Assembly (NCBI RefSeq): GCF_020535565.1
Contig: NZ_CP084758.1
Coordinates: 4,477,001-4,541,000, forward strand
Direction of reading: 5' to 3'
Origin: Shinella sp. XGS7
Lineage (GTDB): Bacteria > Pseudomonadota > Gammaproteobacteria > Burkholderiales > Burkholderiaceae_C
Length of the DNA: 64,000 nucleotides
This document shows positions 9,403 to 18,209 of this stretch, in pieces. The notes under the pieces are model-generated. The model had not been told where the DNA came from. It made no database searches and saw only the letters and a program-made list of their open reading frames with translations. Position 1 is the first letter of the stretch, and the number at the start of each line of letters is the position of its first letter. The position numbers and the translations under genes are program-made.

Positions 9403-10215
9403 ATGACTGAACACCGCTCGCGGTTGCGCGGCCTCATCGCCACCGGCATGGCTGCCGGCTTTCTGGCCCTTCTGACGGCCTGCTCCTCGACGCCCGAGGA
9501 CCAGAATTCCCAGGCCGCCCTGGACAAATTGTATGCAGACGCCAAGGCCGATATCGAGGCCGGCAGCTACGACCGTGCCATCAAGACCCTGGAGCGCATC
9601 GAAGGCCGCGCCGCCGGCACCCTGATGGCCCAGCAGGCCGCCCTGGACATGGCCTGGGCCCAGTACCGCAGCGGCGAGCGCGCCGCGGCCGTCACCACGC
9701 TGGACCGCTTCATCAAGCTCAACCCCACCAGCGCCGCCATGGACTACGCCCTCTATCTGAAGGGCCTGGCCAATTTCAACGAAGACCTGGGCCTGTTCGG
9801 CCGTCTGGCCGACCAGGACATCTCCGAGCGCGACCAGCAGGCCTCGCGCGACGCCCTGCTCTCCTTCCAGCAGGTGGCGGACCAGTTCCCCGAGTCCAAG
9901 TACGCCGGCGACGCCCGCCTGCGCGTGGACTACATCACCAACACCCTGGCCGCCTACGAAGTGCATGTGGCGCGCTACTACTACAACCGCGGTGCCTATG
10001 TGGCCGCGGCCAACCGCGCCCAGCAGGCGGTGCAGGAGTTCCAGCGCGCCCCGGCTGCCGAGGAAGCCCTGTTCCTGATGATGCAAAGCTACGAGAAGCT
10101 GGGCCTCAAGCCCCTGCGCGACGACGCCGAGCGCGTGCTGCGCAAGAACTTCCCGGACAGCACCCATCTGGCCGGCAACGGCGGCAAGAAGCGCTCCTGG
10201 TGGCGCTTCTGGTGA
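9403..10215 (+). CDS. bamD: Outer membrane protein assembly factor BamD
   Basis: Essential lipoprotein of the BAM complex that inserts beta-barrel proteins into the outer membrane. The ATG at 9403 gives MTEHRSRLRGLIATG, then a lipoprotein signal with cleavage before Cys in LLTACSSTPEDQ (about residue 27). TPR-like helical repeats follow (LYADAKADIEAGSYDRAIKT, MAWAQYRSGERAAAVTTLDR, ALYLKGLANFNEDLGLFGRL). The 270 aa length fits. It ends in GKKRSWWRFW and is followed by a terminator. Confidence 0.93.
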   Translation: MTEHRSRLRGLIATGMAAGFLALLTACSSTPEDQNSQAALDKLYADAKADIEAGSYDRAIKTLERIEGRAAGTLMAQQAALDMAWAQYRSGERAAAVTTLDRFIKLNPTSAAMDYALYLKGLANFNEDLGLFGRLADQDISERDQQASRDALLSFQQVADQFPESKYAGDARLRVDYITNTLAAYEVHVARYYYNRGAYVAAANRAQQAVQEFQRAPAAEEALFLMMQSYEKLGLKPLRDDAERVLRKNFPDSTHLAGNGGKKRSWWRFW

Positions 10216-10246
10216 GCCCTCGCTGAGCCACCTCGACCCCAAGACG

Positions 10247-10273
10247 AAACGCGTGCCCCGGGCACGCGTTTTT
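10247..10273 (+). terminator. Rho-independent terminator of bamD
   Basis: An 11-bp perfect stem (AAACGCGTGCC / GGCACGCGTTT) with loop CCG runs into TTTTT, 31 bases after the bamD stop. The A-rich left arm could also serve the convergent helicase gene. Confidence 0.85.
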
Positions 10274-10297
10274 CATTGGGGCCTGCGAACAGGACGC

Positions 10298-12337
10298 TCA
10301 GAACGGCGGATCGTCCTCGGGCACCTCGTCGCCGCCCTCGCGCTCGGCCGCCAGGCGACGCAGCCAGTCCAGGGCCTCGCCCTCATTGGCCACCGGCGTC
10401 ATGGGCGGCAGGGCCGCACGCAGGCGCCGCCCGTAATTCATGCCGGCCATGCGGGGATCACAGACCACCAGCAGGCCCTTGTCGGTCTCGCTGCGGATCA
10501 GGCGGCCGCCGCCCTGCTTGAGCGCGATGGCGGCCTCGGCAATGAAGAACTCGGCAAAGGCATTGCGCCCCTCCGACTCCAGCTTCTGCACCCGCGCCTC
10601 CACCAGGGGATCGTTGGGCGGCGGGAAAGGCAGCTTGTCGATCAGCACGCATTGCAGGGCATCGCCCGGCACGTCGATGCCCTCCCAGAAGCTGGCTGAG
10701 CCCAGCAGCACCGAGCGCGGCTCCTCCAGGAACTGCTGCAGCAGCAGGCGCTTGGGCGCCGCCCCCTGCACCAGCACCTTGATGGGCGCCTCATCCAGCT
10801 CGAATTCGCTGCGCAGGGCATCGCCAATAGTCTGCAAAGCGCGCAAGGTGGTGGTCAGCACAAAGGTGCGGCCGCCCAGGGCGCGGGCGCAGCGCGCCGC
10901 CATGATGGCCACCGAAGGGCCGTGGCTGGGATCGCTGGGCTTGGGAAAGCCGCGCGGCACATAGAGCCGGGCATTGCGGGCGTAGTCGAAGGGGCTGCCC
11001 ACGCGCAGCACCCGCGCATCATCCAGGCCCGCGGGCTCGGTGAACCAGCGCAGCTGATCATCGTCGCCCAAGGTGGCCGAGGTGAAGACCCAGGCCTTGG
11101 GCGGGCCGGCAAACTGCTCCTGCATGGCCTTGCGAATGTCCAGGGGCGACTCCACCAGGCGGGCCTGGTGGGTGCCCAGATCGATCCAGCGCACCGCGCC
11201 GGGCTCGGCCTCGGCCGCGAAATGCGCGGCCAGGCGGCGCAGCTGGCCGGCGCGCTCATGCAGACGCACGAAGTCGGGCGCGGTGGCCGTGACCGTGGCC
11301 AGGGCCGCCTCCGCCAGCAGGGCCGCGGCGGCCACCTGATCCAGGGCCGGGGCAAAGCCGGGCAGGCCCGCGCGCTCCTGCCAGCGCAGCTTGAGCAGGC
11401 CACGCACGTCCTTGGTGGGCCCGGCGCAGGCCAGGCGCAGCTCGCGCGCGGCACGCTCCAGACCGGCGGCGATGGCCTGCCAGTCCTGCAGGCCGCGGGC
11501 CTGGGCCAGGCCCTGGGCCAGCAGGTCGCGCGAGAAGTCGATCAACTGCCCCGTGCCCAGCAGGGTGCCCAGGAACTGCACCCCGGCCTCGGGCAGCTGG
11601 TGGGCCTCGTCGAAGACCGCCAGGTCCACCGAGGGCAGGATCTCGGCCACACCGCTGTCGCGCAGGGACAGGTCGGCAAAGAAGAGATGGTGGTTGACCA
11701 CCACCACATCGGCCTCCATGGCCTCGCGCCGTGCCTTCACCACATGGCAGGCGCGGTAGTCGGGGCATTCCGTGCCCAGGCAGTTGTCCCGGCTGGAGCT
11801 GATCAGGGGGATCAGGGGCGAGCGCTCATCCAGCCCGTCCATCTCGGCCAGGTCGCCACTGACCGTGGCCTGGGCCCATTGCTCCACCCGCGCCAGCAGA
11901 AAGACCGAGCGCCGGTCCGGCAGCTCGGCGCTGTGGCGCGCGTACTTCATGCGGTGCAGGCAGAGGTAGCTGCCCCGGCCCTTGAGCAGGGCGCTGCGCA
12001 GCGGCATCTGCAGGGCCTCGATCAGGCGCGGCAGATCGCGCAGAAAAAGCTGGTCCTGCAGGCTCTTGGTGGCAGTGCTGACCAGCACCCGCCCGCCCGA
12101 GAGCAGGGCCGGCACCAGATAGGCAAAGGTCTTGCCCACGCCGGTGCCCGCCTCCACCACCAGGGCTTCGCGGCGGGCGATGGCCTGGGCCACGGCCAGG
12201 CTCATGCGCAGCTGGGGCTCGCGCGGGGCGTAGTGCGGATCAGCCCGCCCCAGGGGGCCGCCGCGGTCGAAGGCGGCCAGTACCCACTGTTCCAGCTCGC
12301 TGGGCGGCTGGCCCTCAGTCTCCAACTCGGCGGACAT
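10298..12337 (-). CDS. DinG/YoaA-family ATP-dependent DNA helicase (XPD-like)
   Basis: Superfamily 2 iron-sulfur helicase of 679 aa, probably 5'-3' and acting in DNA repair or R-loop/replication conflict resolution. Walker A is EAGTGVGKT (about residues 59-67) and Walker B is DEAH in VFDEAHQLPE (about 238). Between them are the four Cys of an Fe-S domain: one in SYLCLHRMKY and three in the CLGTECPDYRAC stretch. Helicase motif VI is QGGGRLIRSETDKG. The ATG at 12337 overlaps the stop of the upstream DUF465 gene (TGATG). The alternative longer frame to 12580 runs antisense-like through that gene and is rejected. dinG and yoaA cannot be told apart here, so no symbol is given. Confidence 0.9.
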   Translation of the reverse strand: MSAELETEGQPPSELEQWVLAAFDRGGPLGRADPHYAPREPQLRMSLAVAQAIARREALVVEAGTGVGKTFAYLVPALLSGGRVLVSTATKSLQDQLFLRDLPRLIEALQMPLRSALLKGRGSYLCLHRMKYARHSAELPDRRSVFLLARVEQWAQATVSGDLAEMDGLDERSPLIPLISSSRDNCLGTECPDYRACHVVKARREAMEADVVVVNHHLFFADLSLRDSGVAEILPSVDLAVFDEAHQLPEAGVQFLGTLLGTGQLIDFSRDLLAQGLAQARGLQDWQAIAAGLERAARELRLACAGPTKDVRGLLKLRWQERAGLPGFAPALDQVAAAALLAEAALATVTATAPDFVRLHERAGQLRRLAAHFAAEAEPGAVRWIDLGTHQARLVESPLDIRKAMQEQFAGPPKAWVFTSATLGDDDQLRWFTEPAGLDDARVLRVGSPFDYARNARLYVPRGFPKPSDPSHGPSVAIMAARCARALGGRTFVLTTTLRALQTIGDALRSEFELDEAPIKVLVQGAAPKRLLLQQFLEEPRSVLLGSASFWEGIDVPGDALQCVLIDKLPFPPPNDPLVEARVQKLESEGRNAFAEFFIAEAAIALKQGGGRLIRSETDKGLLVVCDPRMAGMNYGRRLRAALPPMTPVANEGEALDWLRRLAAEREGGDEVPEDDPPF

Positions 12338-12540
12338 CAGGCGGGTTCGGCGGGGTCGGTGGCCTGCTCCAGGCGCACGATGAGGTCGCGCAGGGCCAGG
12401 CGGCGCTTTTTCAGGCGCTGCAGCGCCAGCTCGTCCAGCGGCTGCTGCTGGGCCAGGCGGTCGATCATCACGTCCAGGTCCGCATGCTCGATGCGCAACT
12501 CGATCAAGCGACGCGACAGGGAGTGAAGTTGTTCGTCCAT
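12337..12540 (-). CDS. DUF465 / YdcH-family small coiled-coil protein
   Basis: A 67-aa protein starting MDEQLHSLSRRLIELRIEHA, with two predicted helices forming a coiled-coil hairpin (HADLDVMIDRLAQQQPLDEL then LQRLKKRRLALRDLIVRLEQ). This is the DUF465 (YdcH) signature. Its stop overlaps the helicase start by one base pair (TGATG), so the two are translationally coupled. A TATAAT on the minus strand at 12587-12592 is a candidate promoter. Function unknown. Confidence 0.85.
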   Translation of the reverse strand: MDEQLHSLSRRLIELRIEHADLDVMIDRLAQQQPLDELALQRLKKRRLALRDLIVRLEQATDPAEPA

Positions 12541-12618
12541 GCAGCTCTTTTCCGGGCCCGCAACACGCGGACACCGACATTTGGCGATTATAGTTTTGCG
12601 GCCAACCCAGACCTACGC

Positions 12619-13389
12619 ATGAGCCGCATCAGCACGCCCGGTTTCCGAGTCAGCGCCGCCACCGGTACCCACCGCGGCGACCGCCTCTACCAGCAGGATC
12701 AGGTCGAGATCATCGGCCACCCGCGTCATGCCGGCTGCCTGCTGGCCGTCCTGGCCGATGGCATGGGGGGCAAGAGCGGCGGACGCAAGGCGGCCGATCA
12801 GGTCATCCTCACCGCGCGCCAGCTCTTCGAGCGCTTCGTGCCCGGCGAGGAATCGCCCGAGGCCTTTCTGAGCCAGGTGGCCGCCGAGGCCCATCTGATG
12901 ATCAAGCTCACCGCCATCACCACCGAGGAAGAGCCGCACAGCACCCTGGCTGCCTTTCTCGTGATGCCGGACCGGCACTGCCACTGGATCCACACGGGCG
13001 ATTCGCGCATCTACCATTTCCGCGGCCCCGGCCTGCTCAAGCGCACGATGGACCACTCCTTTGTGCAGCGCCTGGTGGACGAGGGCCAGATCACCGAGGC
13101 CGAGGCCGCGGTGCACCCGCAGTCCAATCTGCTGACCGGCTGCCTGGGCACGGTGCAGGAGCCCACGCCCACCCTGACCCAGGCCGAGCGCCTGGAGGTG
13201 GGCGACAGCCTGATCGCTTGCAGCGACGGCCTCTGGCATTACTTCAGCCCGCGCGAGCTGGGCACGGTGCTGCACAGCCTGGCGCCGCGCGAGGCGGCCG
13301 AGCTGCTGATCGACAAGGCCCGCCAGCGCGCCCATGGCGGCGGCGACAACCTCTCCCTGGCCGTGGTGCGGCTGGACGCGCTGGGCTGA
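12619..13389 (+). CDS. PP2C-family protein serine/threonine phosphatase
   Basis: Metal-dependent phosphatase of 256 aa, likely reversing Ser/Thr phosphorylation by an unlinked kinase. PP2C motifs are in order: AVLADGMGGKSGG (metal-binding Asp and Gly), HTGDSRIYHF, LLTGCLG, IACSDGLWHYFSP and GGGDNLSLAVVRL (last metal Asp). It begins MSRISTPGFRVSAATGTHRG at an ATG with no clear ribosome site; a longer frame from 12484 has no support. It is divergent from the DUF465-helicase unit and convergent with the next gene (7-base gap). No kinase or FHA partner is visible. Confidence 0.9.
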   Translation: MSRISTPGFRVSAATGTHRGDRLYQQDQVEIIGHPRHAGCLLAVLADGMGGKSGGRKAADQVILTARQLFERFVPGEESPEAFLSQVAAEAHLMIKLTAITTEEEPHSTLAAFLVMPDRHCHWIHTGDSRIYHFRGPGLLKRTMDHSFVQRLVDEGQITEAEAAVHPQSNLLTGCLGTVQEPTPTLTQAERLEVGDSLIACSDGLWHYFSPRELGTVLHSLAPREAAELLIDKARQRAHGGGDNLSLAVVRLDALG

Positions 13390-13396
13390 GGCCTGA

Positions 13397-14101
13397 TCAG
13401 CGCTTGGGCCCGGCCGGCAGGGCCTCGATGTCCGAGGCCGAGGGCACGGGCAGGGCCGCCGCCGCGGGACGCGGTTGAGCGGCCTTCTCCTTCTCACGCC
13501 GGGCCTGAGCCTCGCGATGCGCCTGGGCCTCGCGCTGGCGCTGGGCGGCCCGCTCGCGCTGACGCTGGGCCTGCTGCTCGCCGCGCTCGATCTCGCGCTG
13601 CACCGTCTGGCCATGGGCCTGGGCATCGACACGCGGCGGCACGGGACGCGAGGCGGCCGGCGCCACCGGCAGCACGGGCGCCACGGGTGCGCCCACGCGG
13701 GGCGCGGCGCTGAGCTCGCGCTGGCGACGCTGGCCCTCCTCCTCGGCGGCGGCACGCTGCTTCTCGAGCACCCGCTGGCGCTGGGCCTCGGCACGGGACT
13801 GGCGCTCCTGGGCATCCAGCACCTGCTCACGGGTGATCAGGGGCGCCAGGGCCGCACCGCGCTCCTGTCTGGCGGCCTGCTCGCAGGCATTGACGGCAAA
13901 GCGATGGGCACAGTCCTGCCGCGCTTCACGGTAGCGGGTTTCGATGCGGGCCCGGGCCGCGGCCAGGCCGGCGCGATCCAGGGCCTGGGGCGAGACCTCG
14001 GCCTCATGCGCGGCGGCGCTGAGCGGCTGTAAGGCCGCCAGGAGCAGGCCCAGCAGCGGCATGCGGCAGCGCAGGGGGGATAGAAGGCGCGAATCGGGCA
14101 T
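13397..14101 (-). CDS. Hypothetical secreted coiled-coil protein
   Basis: Not recognised as a named family. The 234-aa product has a signal peptide (CRMPLLGLLLAALQPLSAAAH, cleavage near residue 31). A short conserved-looking domain follows with two Cys (RQDCAHRFAVNACEQAARQE). Then comes a long Glu/Gln/Arg-rich helical stretch (about residues 90-130 and 170-215) with heptad-like spacing and a Pro/Val-rich break. Likely periplasmic and elongated. It lies 12 bases downstream of zapE on the same strand, so it is probably co-transcribed. The Cys pair could form a disulfide. Confidence 0.6.
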   Translation of the reverse strand: MPDSRLLSPLRCRMPLLGLLLAALQPLSAAAHEAEVSPQALDRAGLAAARARIETRYREARQDCAHRFAVNACEQAARQERGAALAPLITREQVLDAQERQSRAEAQRQRVLEKQRAAAEEEGQRRQRELSAAPRVGAPVAPVLPVAPAASRPVPPRVDAQAHGQTVQREIERGEQQAQRQRERAAQRQREAQAHREAQARREKEKAAQPRPAAAALPVPSASDIEALPAGPKR

Positions 14102-14113
14102 GGCTTGCGGCTT

Positions 14114-15214
14114 TCAGGTCAGCGCCGTGTCCACGTCCCGGCGCTCCAGCGCCAGGTACTCCTCGCTCTGCATCTCGCGCAAGCGCGAGACAGTGCGCGG
14201 GAACTCGTGGGCCAGCGGGCCTTCGGTATAGAGCTGCTCGGGCGGCACGGCAGCCGAGATGATGAGCTTGACGCGGCGGTCGTAGAGCACGTCCACCAGC
14301 CAGGTGAAGCGCCGCGCCTCGCTGGCCAGACGCACCGGCATCTCGGGCACATCGGAGAGGATCACGGTGTGGAACTGGCTGGCCAGCTCCAGATAGTCGT
14401 TCATGGATCGCGGGCCGCCGCACAAGGTCTGGAAATCGAACCAGACCACGCCACCGGCACGGCGGCGAGCACGCAGTTCGCGGTGCTCGATGTACAGCAG
14501 CGGGCTCTCGTCGCGGGCCTCGGCCAGGGACTCGAAGGCCTCGACCAGGGCCGCATCGGCGCGCTCATCCAACGGGCAGTGATAGAGCTCCACATGCGAG
14601 AGCGTGTGGCGCCGGTAGTCGGTGCCGGCATCCACATTGATGACCTCCATCTTCTCCTTGAGCAGCTCAATGGCCGGCAGGATGCGGTCGCGATGCAGGC
14701 CGTTGGGGTAGAGCTCGTCGGGGTGGAAGTTGGAGGTGGTGACGATGGAGACGCGGTGCTTGAACATCGAGTCCAGCAGGCGGTGCAGGATCATCGCGTC
14801 GGTCACGTCCGCCACATGGAACTCGTCAAAGCAGATCAGGCGAAAGCGCTTGGCGATGCGGCGGCCCAGCTCTTCCAGCGGATCGGCAATGCCCTTGAGG
14901 TCCTGCAGTTCGCGGTGCACCTCGCGCATGAACTCGTGGAAGTGCAGCCGGGTCTTGCGCGTCAGCGGCACGGCCTGGAAGAAGCAGTCCATCAGAAAGC
15001 TCTTGCCCCGCCCCACCCCGCCGAACATGTAGACGCCGCGCGGCAGCGGCGGATGGCGCAGCAGTTTGGTCACGGCATTGCTGCGGCGCGCCTTGTAGTC
15101 GGCCCACTCATCCTGACAGCGCTGCAAGCTCTGGATGGCCCGCAGCTGGGCCGCGTCGGCCTTGTAGCCGCGTTCGGCGAGGGTCTGGTGGTAGAGCTCG
15201 GTGACGGTGACCAT
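14114..15214 (-). CDS. zapE: Cell division protein ZapE (AFG1-like ATPase)
   Basis: AAA-type ATPase of 366 aa that associates with FtsZ rings under stress or low oxygen in E. coli. Walker A is GGVGRGKSFLMD (about residues 64-75). Walker B is LICFDEFHVADV (about 129-140). The arginine finger region lies in RLASEARRFTWLVDVLYDRR. Start MVTVTELYHQTLAERGYKA at 15214, just after the lpdA terminator. It often follows the odhAB-lpdA operon in betaproteobacteria, as here. Confidence 0.92.
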   Translation of the reverse strand: MVTVTELYHQTLAERGYKADAAQLRAIQSLQRCQDEWADYKARRSNAVTKLLRHPPLPRGVYMFGGVGRGKSFLMDCFFQAVPLTRKTRLHFHEFMREVHRELQDLKGIADPLEELGRRIAKRFRLICFDEFHVADVTDAMILHRLLDSMFKHRVSIVTTSNFHPDELYPNGLHRDRILPAIELLKEKMEVINVDAGTDYRRHTLSHVELYHCPLDERADAALVEAFESLAEARDESPLLYIEHRELRARRRAGGVVWFDFQTLCGGPRSMNDYLELASQFHTVILSDVPEMPVRLASEARRFTWLVDVLYDRRVKLIISAAVPPEQLYTEGPLAHEFPRTVSRLREMQSEEYLALERRDVDTALT

Positions 15215-15238
15215 GGGCAGAAAATAGGGACGATCCAG

Positions 15239-15269
15239 GAAAAAAGGGGCGACCCTGGCCGCCCCTTTT
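15239..15269 (-). terminator. Rho-independent terminator of odhA-odhB-lpdA
   Basis: Minus-strand stem AAAAGGGGCG / CGCCCCTTTT with an 8-base loop continues into TTTTTT. It lies 35 bases after the lpdA stop and upstream of zapE. Confidence 0.8.
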
Positions 15270-15303
15270 CTATGCCTGCAATGCGCGCGGGGCGCGCGGG
15301 CGA

Positions 15304-16725
15304 TCAGAAGTTCAGCGTGCGCTTGTCCACGGCCAGGGCCGCTTCCTTGGTGGCTTCCGACAGCGAGGGGTGGGCGTGGCAGATGCGCGCGATGTCCTCG
15401 GCCGAGGCCTTGAACTCCATGGCCACCACGGCTTCCGAGATCAGCTCGGAGGCGAAGGGGCCGATGATGTGCACGCCCAGGATCTCGTCGGTCTTGGCGT
15501 CGGCCAGGAACTTGACGAAGCCGGTGGTGTCACCCAGGGCACGGGCGCGGCCGTTGGCCAGGAAGGGGAACTGGCCGGCTTTGTAGGCCACGCCGAGCTC
15601 TTTCAGCTGCTGCTCGGTCTTGCCGACCCAGGCGATCTCGGGGCTGGTGTAGATGACCCAGGGGATGGTGTTGAAGTTCACATGACCGTGCTGGCCGGCG
15701 ATGCGCTCGGCCACGGCCACGCCTTCTTCCTCGGCCTTGTGGGCCAGCATGGGGCCGCGCACCACATCACCCACCGCCCAGACATTGGGCAGATTGGTCT
15801 TGCACTCCTCGTCCACCACGATGGCGCCGCGCTCATCCAGCTTCAGGCCCACGGCCTCGGGGTTCAGGCCGATGGTGTTGGGCACGCGGCCGATGGAGAC
15901 GATCAGCTTGTCCACCACCAGGGTCTGCTCTGCGCCCTTGGCGTCGGTGTAGGCGATGGTCACATCGCTCTTGCCCTTCGTGACCTTGGAGATCTTGACG
16001 CTGAGCTGGATGTCCAGGCCCTGCTTCTTGAAGAGCTTGGCGGCTTCCTTGGCCACGCCCTCGTCGGCCGCGCCCAGGAAGGTGGGCATGGCTTCGAGGA
16101 TGGTGACCTCGGAACCCAGGCGACGCCAGACCGAACCCATTTCCAGGCCGATCACACCCGAGCCGATCACGCCCAGCTTCTTGGGCACGGCCGGGATGCG
16201 CAGCGCACCGTCGTTGGAGAGGATCAGCTCTTCGTCGAATTCCGCGCCGGGCAGCTGGCGGGCATTGGAGCCGGTGGCCAGGATCACATGCTTGGCGGTG
16301 ACGGTTTCTTCGCCGGCCTTGAGCTCATAGACACCGTCCTTGGCGCCGACAAAGCTGCCGCGGCCGTGGAAGAACGTGACCTTGTTCTTCTTGAACAGGT
16401 AGAGGATGCCGTCGTTGTTCTGCTTCACCACCTGGTCCTTGCGGCCGACCATCTTGGCAATGTCGATCTTCAGGTTGTCCAGGCTGATGCCGTGGTCGGC
16501 AAAGTGGTGGCCGGCGTGCTCGAAGTGCTCGCTGGACTGCAGCAGGGCCTTGGAGGGGATGCAGCCCACGTTGGTGCAGGTGCCGCCGGGGGCCGGGCCG
16601 CCACCAGCGTTCTTCCACTCGTCGACGCAGGCGACGTTGTAGCCCAGCTGGGCCGCGCGGATGGCCGCGATATAGCCGCCGGGGCCGCCGCCGATCACGA
16701 CGACGTCAAAGTTCTTGGTGCTCAT
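15304..16725 (-). CDS. lpdA: Dihydrolipoyl dehydrogenase (E3)
   Basis: FAD flavoenzyme that reoxidises dihydrolipoamide of the 2-oxoglutarate dehydrogenase complex, passing electrons to NAD+. The protein is 473 aa. The FAD-binding GxGxxG is [13 protein letters not shown] (about residues 8-20). The redox disulfide is [16 protein letters not shown]. The NAD-binding GxGxxG is [12 protein letters not shown], and the C-terminal His-Glu pair is in [13 protein letters not shown]. Start [11 protein letters not shown] at 16725 has AAGGAA upstream. It is third in the operon, separated from odhB by an unusually structured 158-base spacer (see the entry at 16771). Confidence 0.96.
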   Translation of the reverse strand: MSTKNFDVVVIGGGPGGYIAAIRAAQLGYNVACVDEWKNAGGGPAPGGTCTNVGCIPSKALLQSSEHFEHAGHHFADHGISLDNLKIDIAKMVGRKDQVVKQNNDGILYLFKKNKVTFFHGRGSFVGAKDGVYELKAGEETVTAKHVILATGSNARQLPGAEFDEELILSNDGALRIPAVPKKLGVIGSGVIGLEMGSVWRRLGSEVTILEAMPTFLGAADEGVAKEAAKLFKKQGLDIQLSVKISKVTKGKSDVTIAYTDAKGAEQTLVVDKLIVSIGRVPNTIGLNPEAVGLKLDERGAIVVDEECKTNLPNVWAVGDVVRGPMLAHKAEEEGVAVAERIAGQHGHVNFNTIPWVIYTSPEIAWVGKTEQQLKELGVAYKAGQFPFLANGRARALGDTTGFVKFLADAKTDEILGVHIIGPFASELISEAVVAMEFKASAEDIARICHAHPSLSEATKEAALAVDKRTLNF

Positions 16726-16770
16726 GAATATTCCTTCTTGCGCATGCCCCAACGGCGCGGGGCGTAGCGA

Positions 16771-16880
16771 GCGGCTTCAGGGCTAGGCGCGGGTGCCGAC
16801 GCACCGGAACGTAGCAGCGCTACGTGAGGATGCGGAGGACGGGACCCGCAACGACGCCATGAAGCCGCGCAGTAGCCCTG
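16771..16880. repeat. Structured intergenic element with crossing inverted repeats
   Basis: The odhB-lpdA spacer holds several nested complementary arms: GCGGCTTCA (16771-16779) with TGAAGCCGC (16860-16868); CAGGGCTA (16778-16785) with TAGCCCTG (16873-16880); and a local hairpin CGTAGCAGCGCTACG (16810-16824). The first two pairs cross each other, so only one can form at a time or a pseudoknot forms. Function unknown. It could be a dispersed palindromic repeat or an mRNA-stability or translation-balancing element within the operon. Confidence 0.5.
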
Positions 16881-16883
16881 GTC

Positions 16884-18137
16884 TCAGATGTCGAACAGGA
16901 GGCGGGCGGGGTCCTCAAGCGCTTCCTTCATGGTCACCAGGCCCAGCACGGCTTCGCGGCCGTCGATGATGCGGTGGTCATAGGACATGGCCAGATAGTT
17001 GATAGGGCGCACGACAACCTGGCCGTTCTCGACCACGGCGCGGTCCTTGGTGGCGTGCACGCCCAGGATGGCCGACTGGGGCGGGTTGATGATGGGGGTC
17101 GACAGCATGGAGCCGAAGGTGCCGCCGTTGGAGATGGAGAAGGTGCCGCCGGTCAGCTCGTCGATCGACAGCTTGCCGTCCTTGGCCTTCTGGCCGAAGC
17201 CGGCGATGGTCTTCTCGATGTCGGCGAAGCTCAGCTGGTCGGCATTGCGGATGATGGGCACCACCAGACCGCGCGGCGAACCGACAGCGATGCCGATGTC
17301 GAAGTAGCCGTGGTAGACGATGTCATTGCCGTCCACCGAGGCGTTCAGCACCGGGTACTTCTTCAGGGCGGCCACGGCAGCCTTGACGAAGAAGCTCATG
17401 AAGCCCAGCTTGACGCCGTGTTCCTTCTCGAACTTCTCCTGGAACTTCTTGCGCATCTCCATCACCGGGGCCATGTTCACCTCGTTGAAGGTGGTCAGGA
17501 TGGCGTTGGTGGACTGGGACTGCAGCAGACGCTCGGCCACGCGAGCGCGCAGGCGGGTCATGGGCACGCGCTGCTCGGGACGGTCGCCCAGGTTCAGGGC
17601 AGCGGGCGCGGCCACGGCCGGCAGGGGCTTGGCCACGGCGGGCGCCGCCGGCACGGCGATGGGGGCGGCGGCGGGCTTGGCGGCAGCGGCCAGGGCGTCG
17701 CCCTTGGTCACGCGGCCATCCTTGCCGGAGCCGGCCACGTCGGTGGCGGCCAGGCCCTTCTCGGCCAGAATCTTGGCAGCGGCCGGCATGGCCACATCAC
17801 CCTTGCTGCCACCGGCAGCAGGGGCAGCAGCGGCAGCGGCGGGCGCCGGTGCGGCTGCCACAGCGGTCACTTGCAGGGGGCTGACCTGGGCGGCAGCGTC
17901 GGTGTCGATCTTGGCGATGATTTCCTCGCTGACCACGGTCTCGCCGTCGTTTTTGAGGATCTGGGCCATCACGCCAGCGGCCGGGGCCGGCACTTCGAGC
18001 ACCACCTTGTCGGTCTCGATCTCGATCAGGGTCTCGTCGATGGCGACGGCCTCACCGGGCTTCTTCTTCCAGGTGATCAGGGTGCCTTCGGACACCGACT
18101 CGGAAAACTGGGGAACCTTGACTTCTACGATTGCCAT
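16884..18137 (-). CDS. odhB: Dihydrolipoyllysine-residue succinyltransferase (E2 of 2-oxoglutarate dehydrogenase)
   Basis: Core E2 subunit, 417 aa, transferring succinyl groups from E1 to CoA. The order is a lipoyl domain (lipoyl Lys in [14 protein letters not shown], about residue 43), an Ala/Pro linker, a peripheral-subunit binding domain ([20 protein letters not shown], about 118-150), a second linker, and a catalytic domain with the His-Asp active site in [15 protein letters not shown] near the C-terminus. Start [15 protein letters not shown] at 18137. It is second in the odhA-odhB-lpdA operon, 72 bases after odhA. Confidence 0.96.
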   Translation of the reverse strand: MAIVEVKVPQFSESVSEGTLITWKKKPGEAVAIDETLIEIETDKVVLEVPAPAAGVMAQILKNDGETVVSEEIIAKIDTDAAAQVSPLQVTAVAAAPAPAAAAAAPAAGGSKGDVAMPAAAKILAEKGLAATDVAGSGKDGRVTKGDALAAAAKPAAAPIAVPAAPAVAKPLPAVAAPAALNLGDRPEQRVPMTRLRARVAERLLQSQSTNAILTTFNEVNMAPVMEMRKKFQEKFEKEHGVKLGFMSFFVKAAVAALKKYPVLNASVDGNDIVYHGYFDIGIAVGSPRGLVVPIIRNADQLSFADIEKTIAGFGQKAKDGKLSIDELTGGTFSISNGGTFGSMLSTPIINPPQSAILGVHATKDRAVVENGQVVVRPINYLAMSYDHRIIDGREAVLGLVTMKEALEDPARLLFDI

Positions 18138-18209
18138 GATGTGAATTCTTTCTGTTCTGGACGCGCGAGCCCCGGGCCACCTCCAGGCGGCGCGGGGCGC
18201 TGAGTTCGC

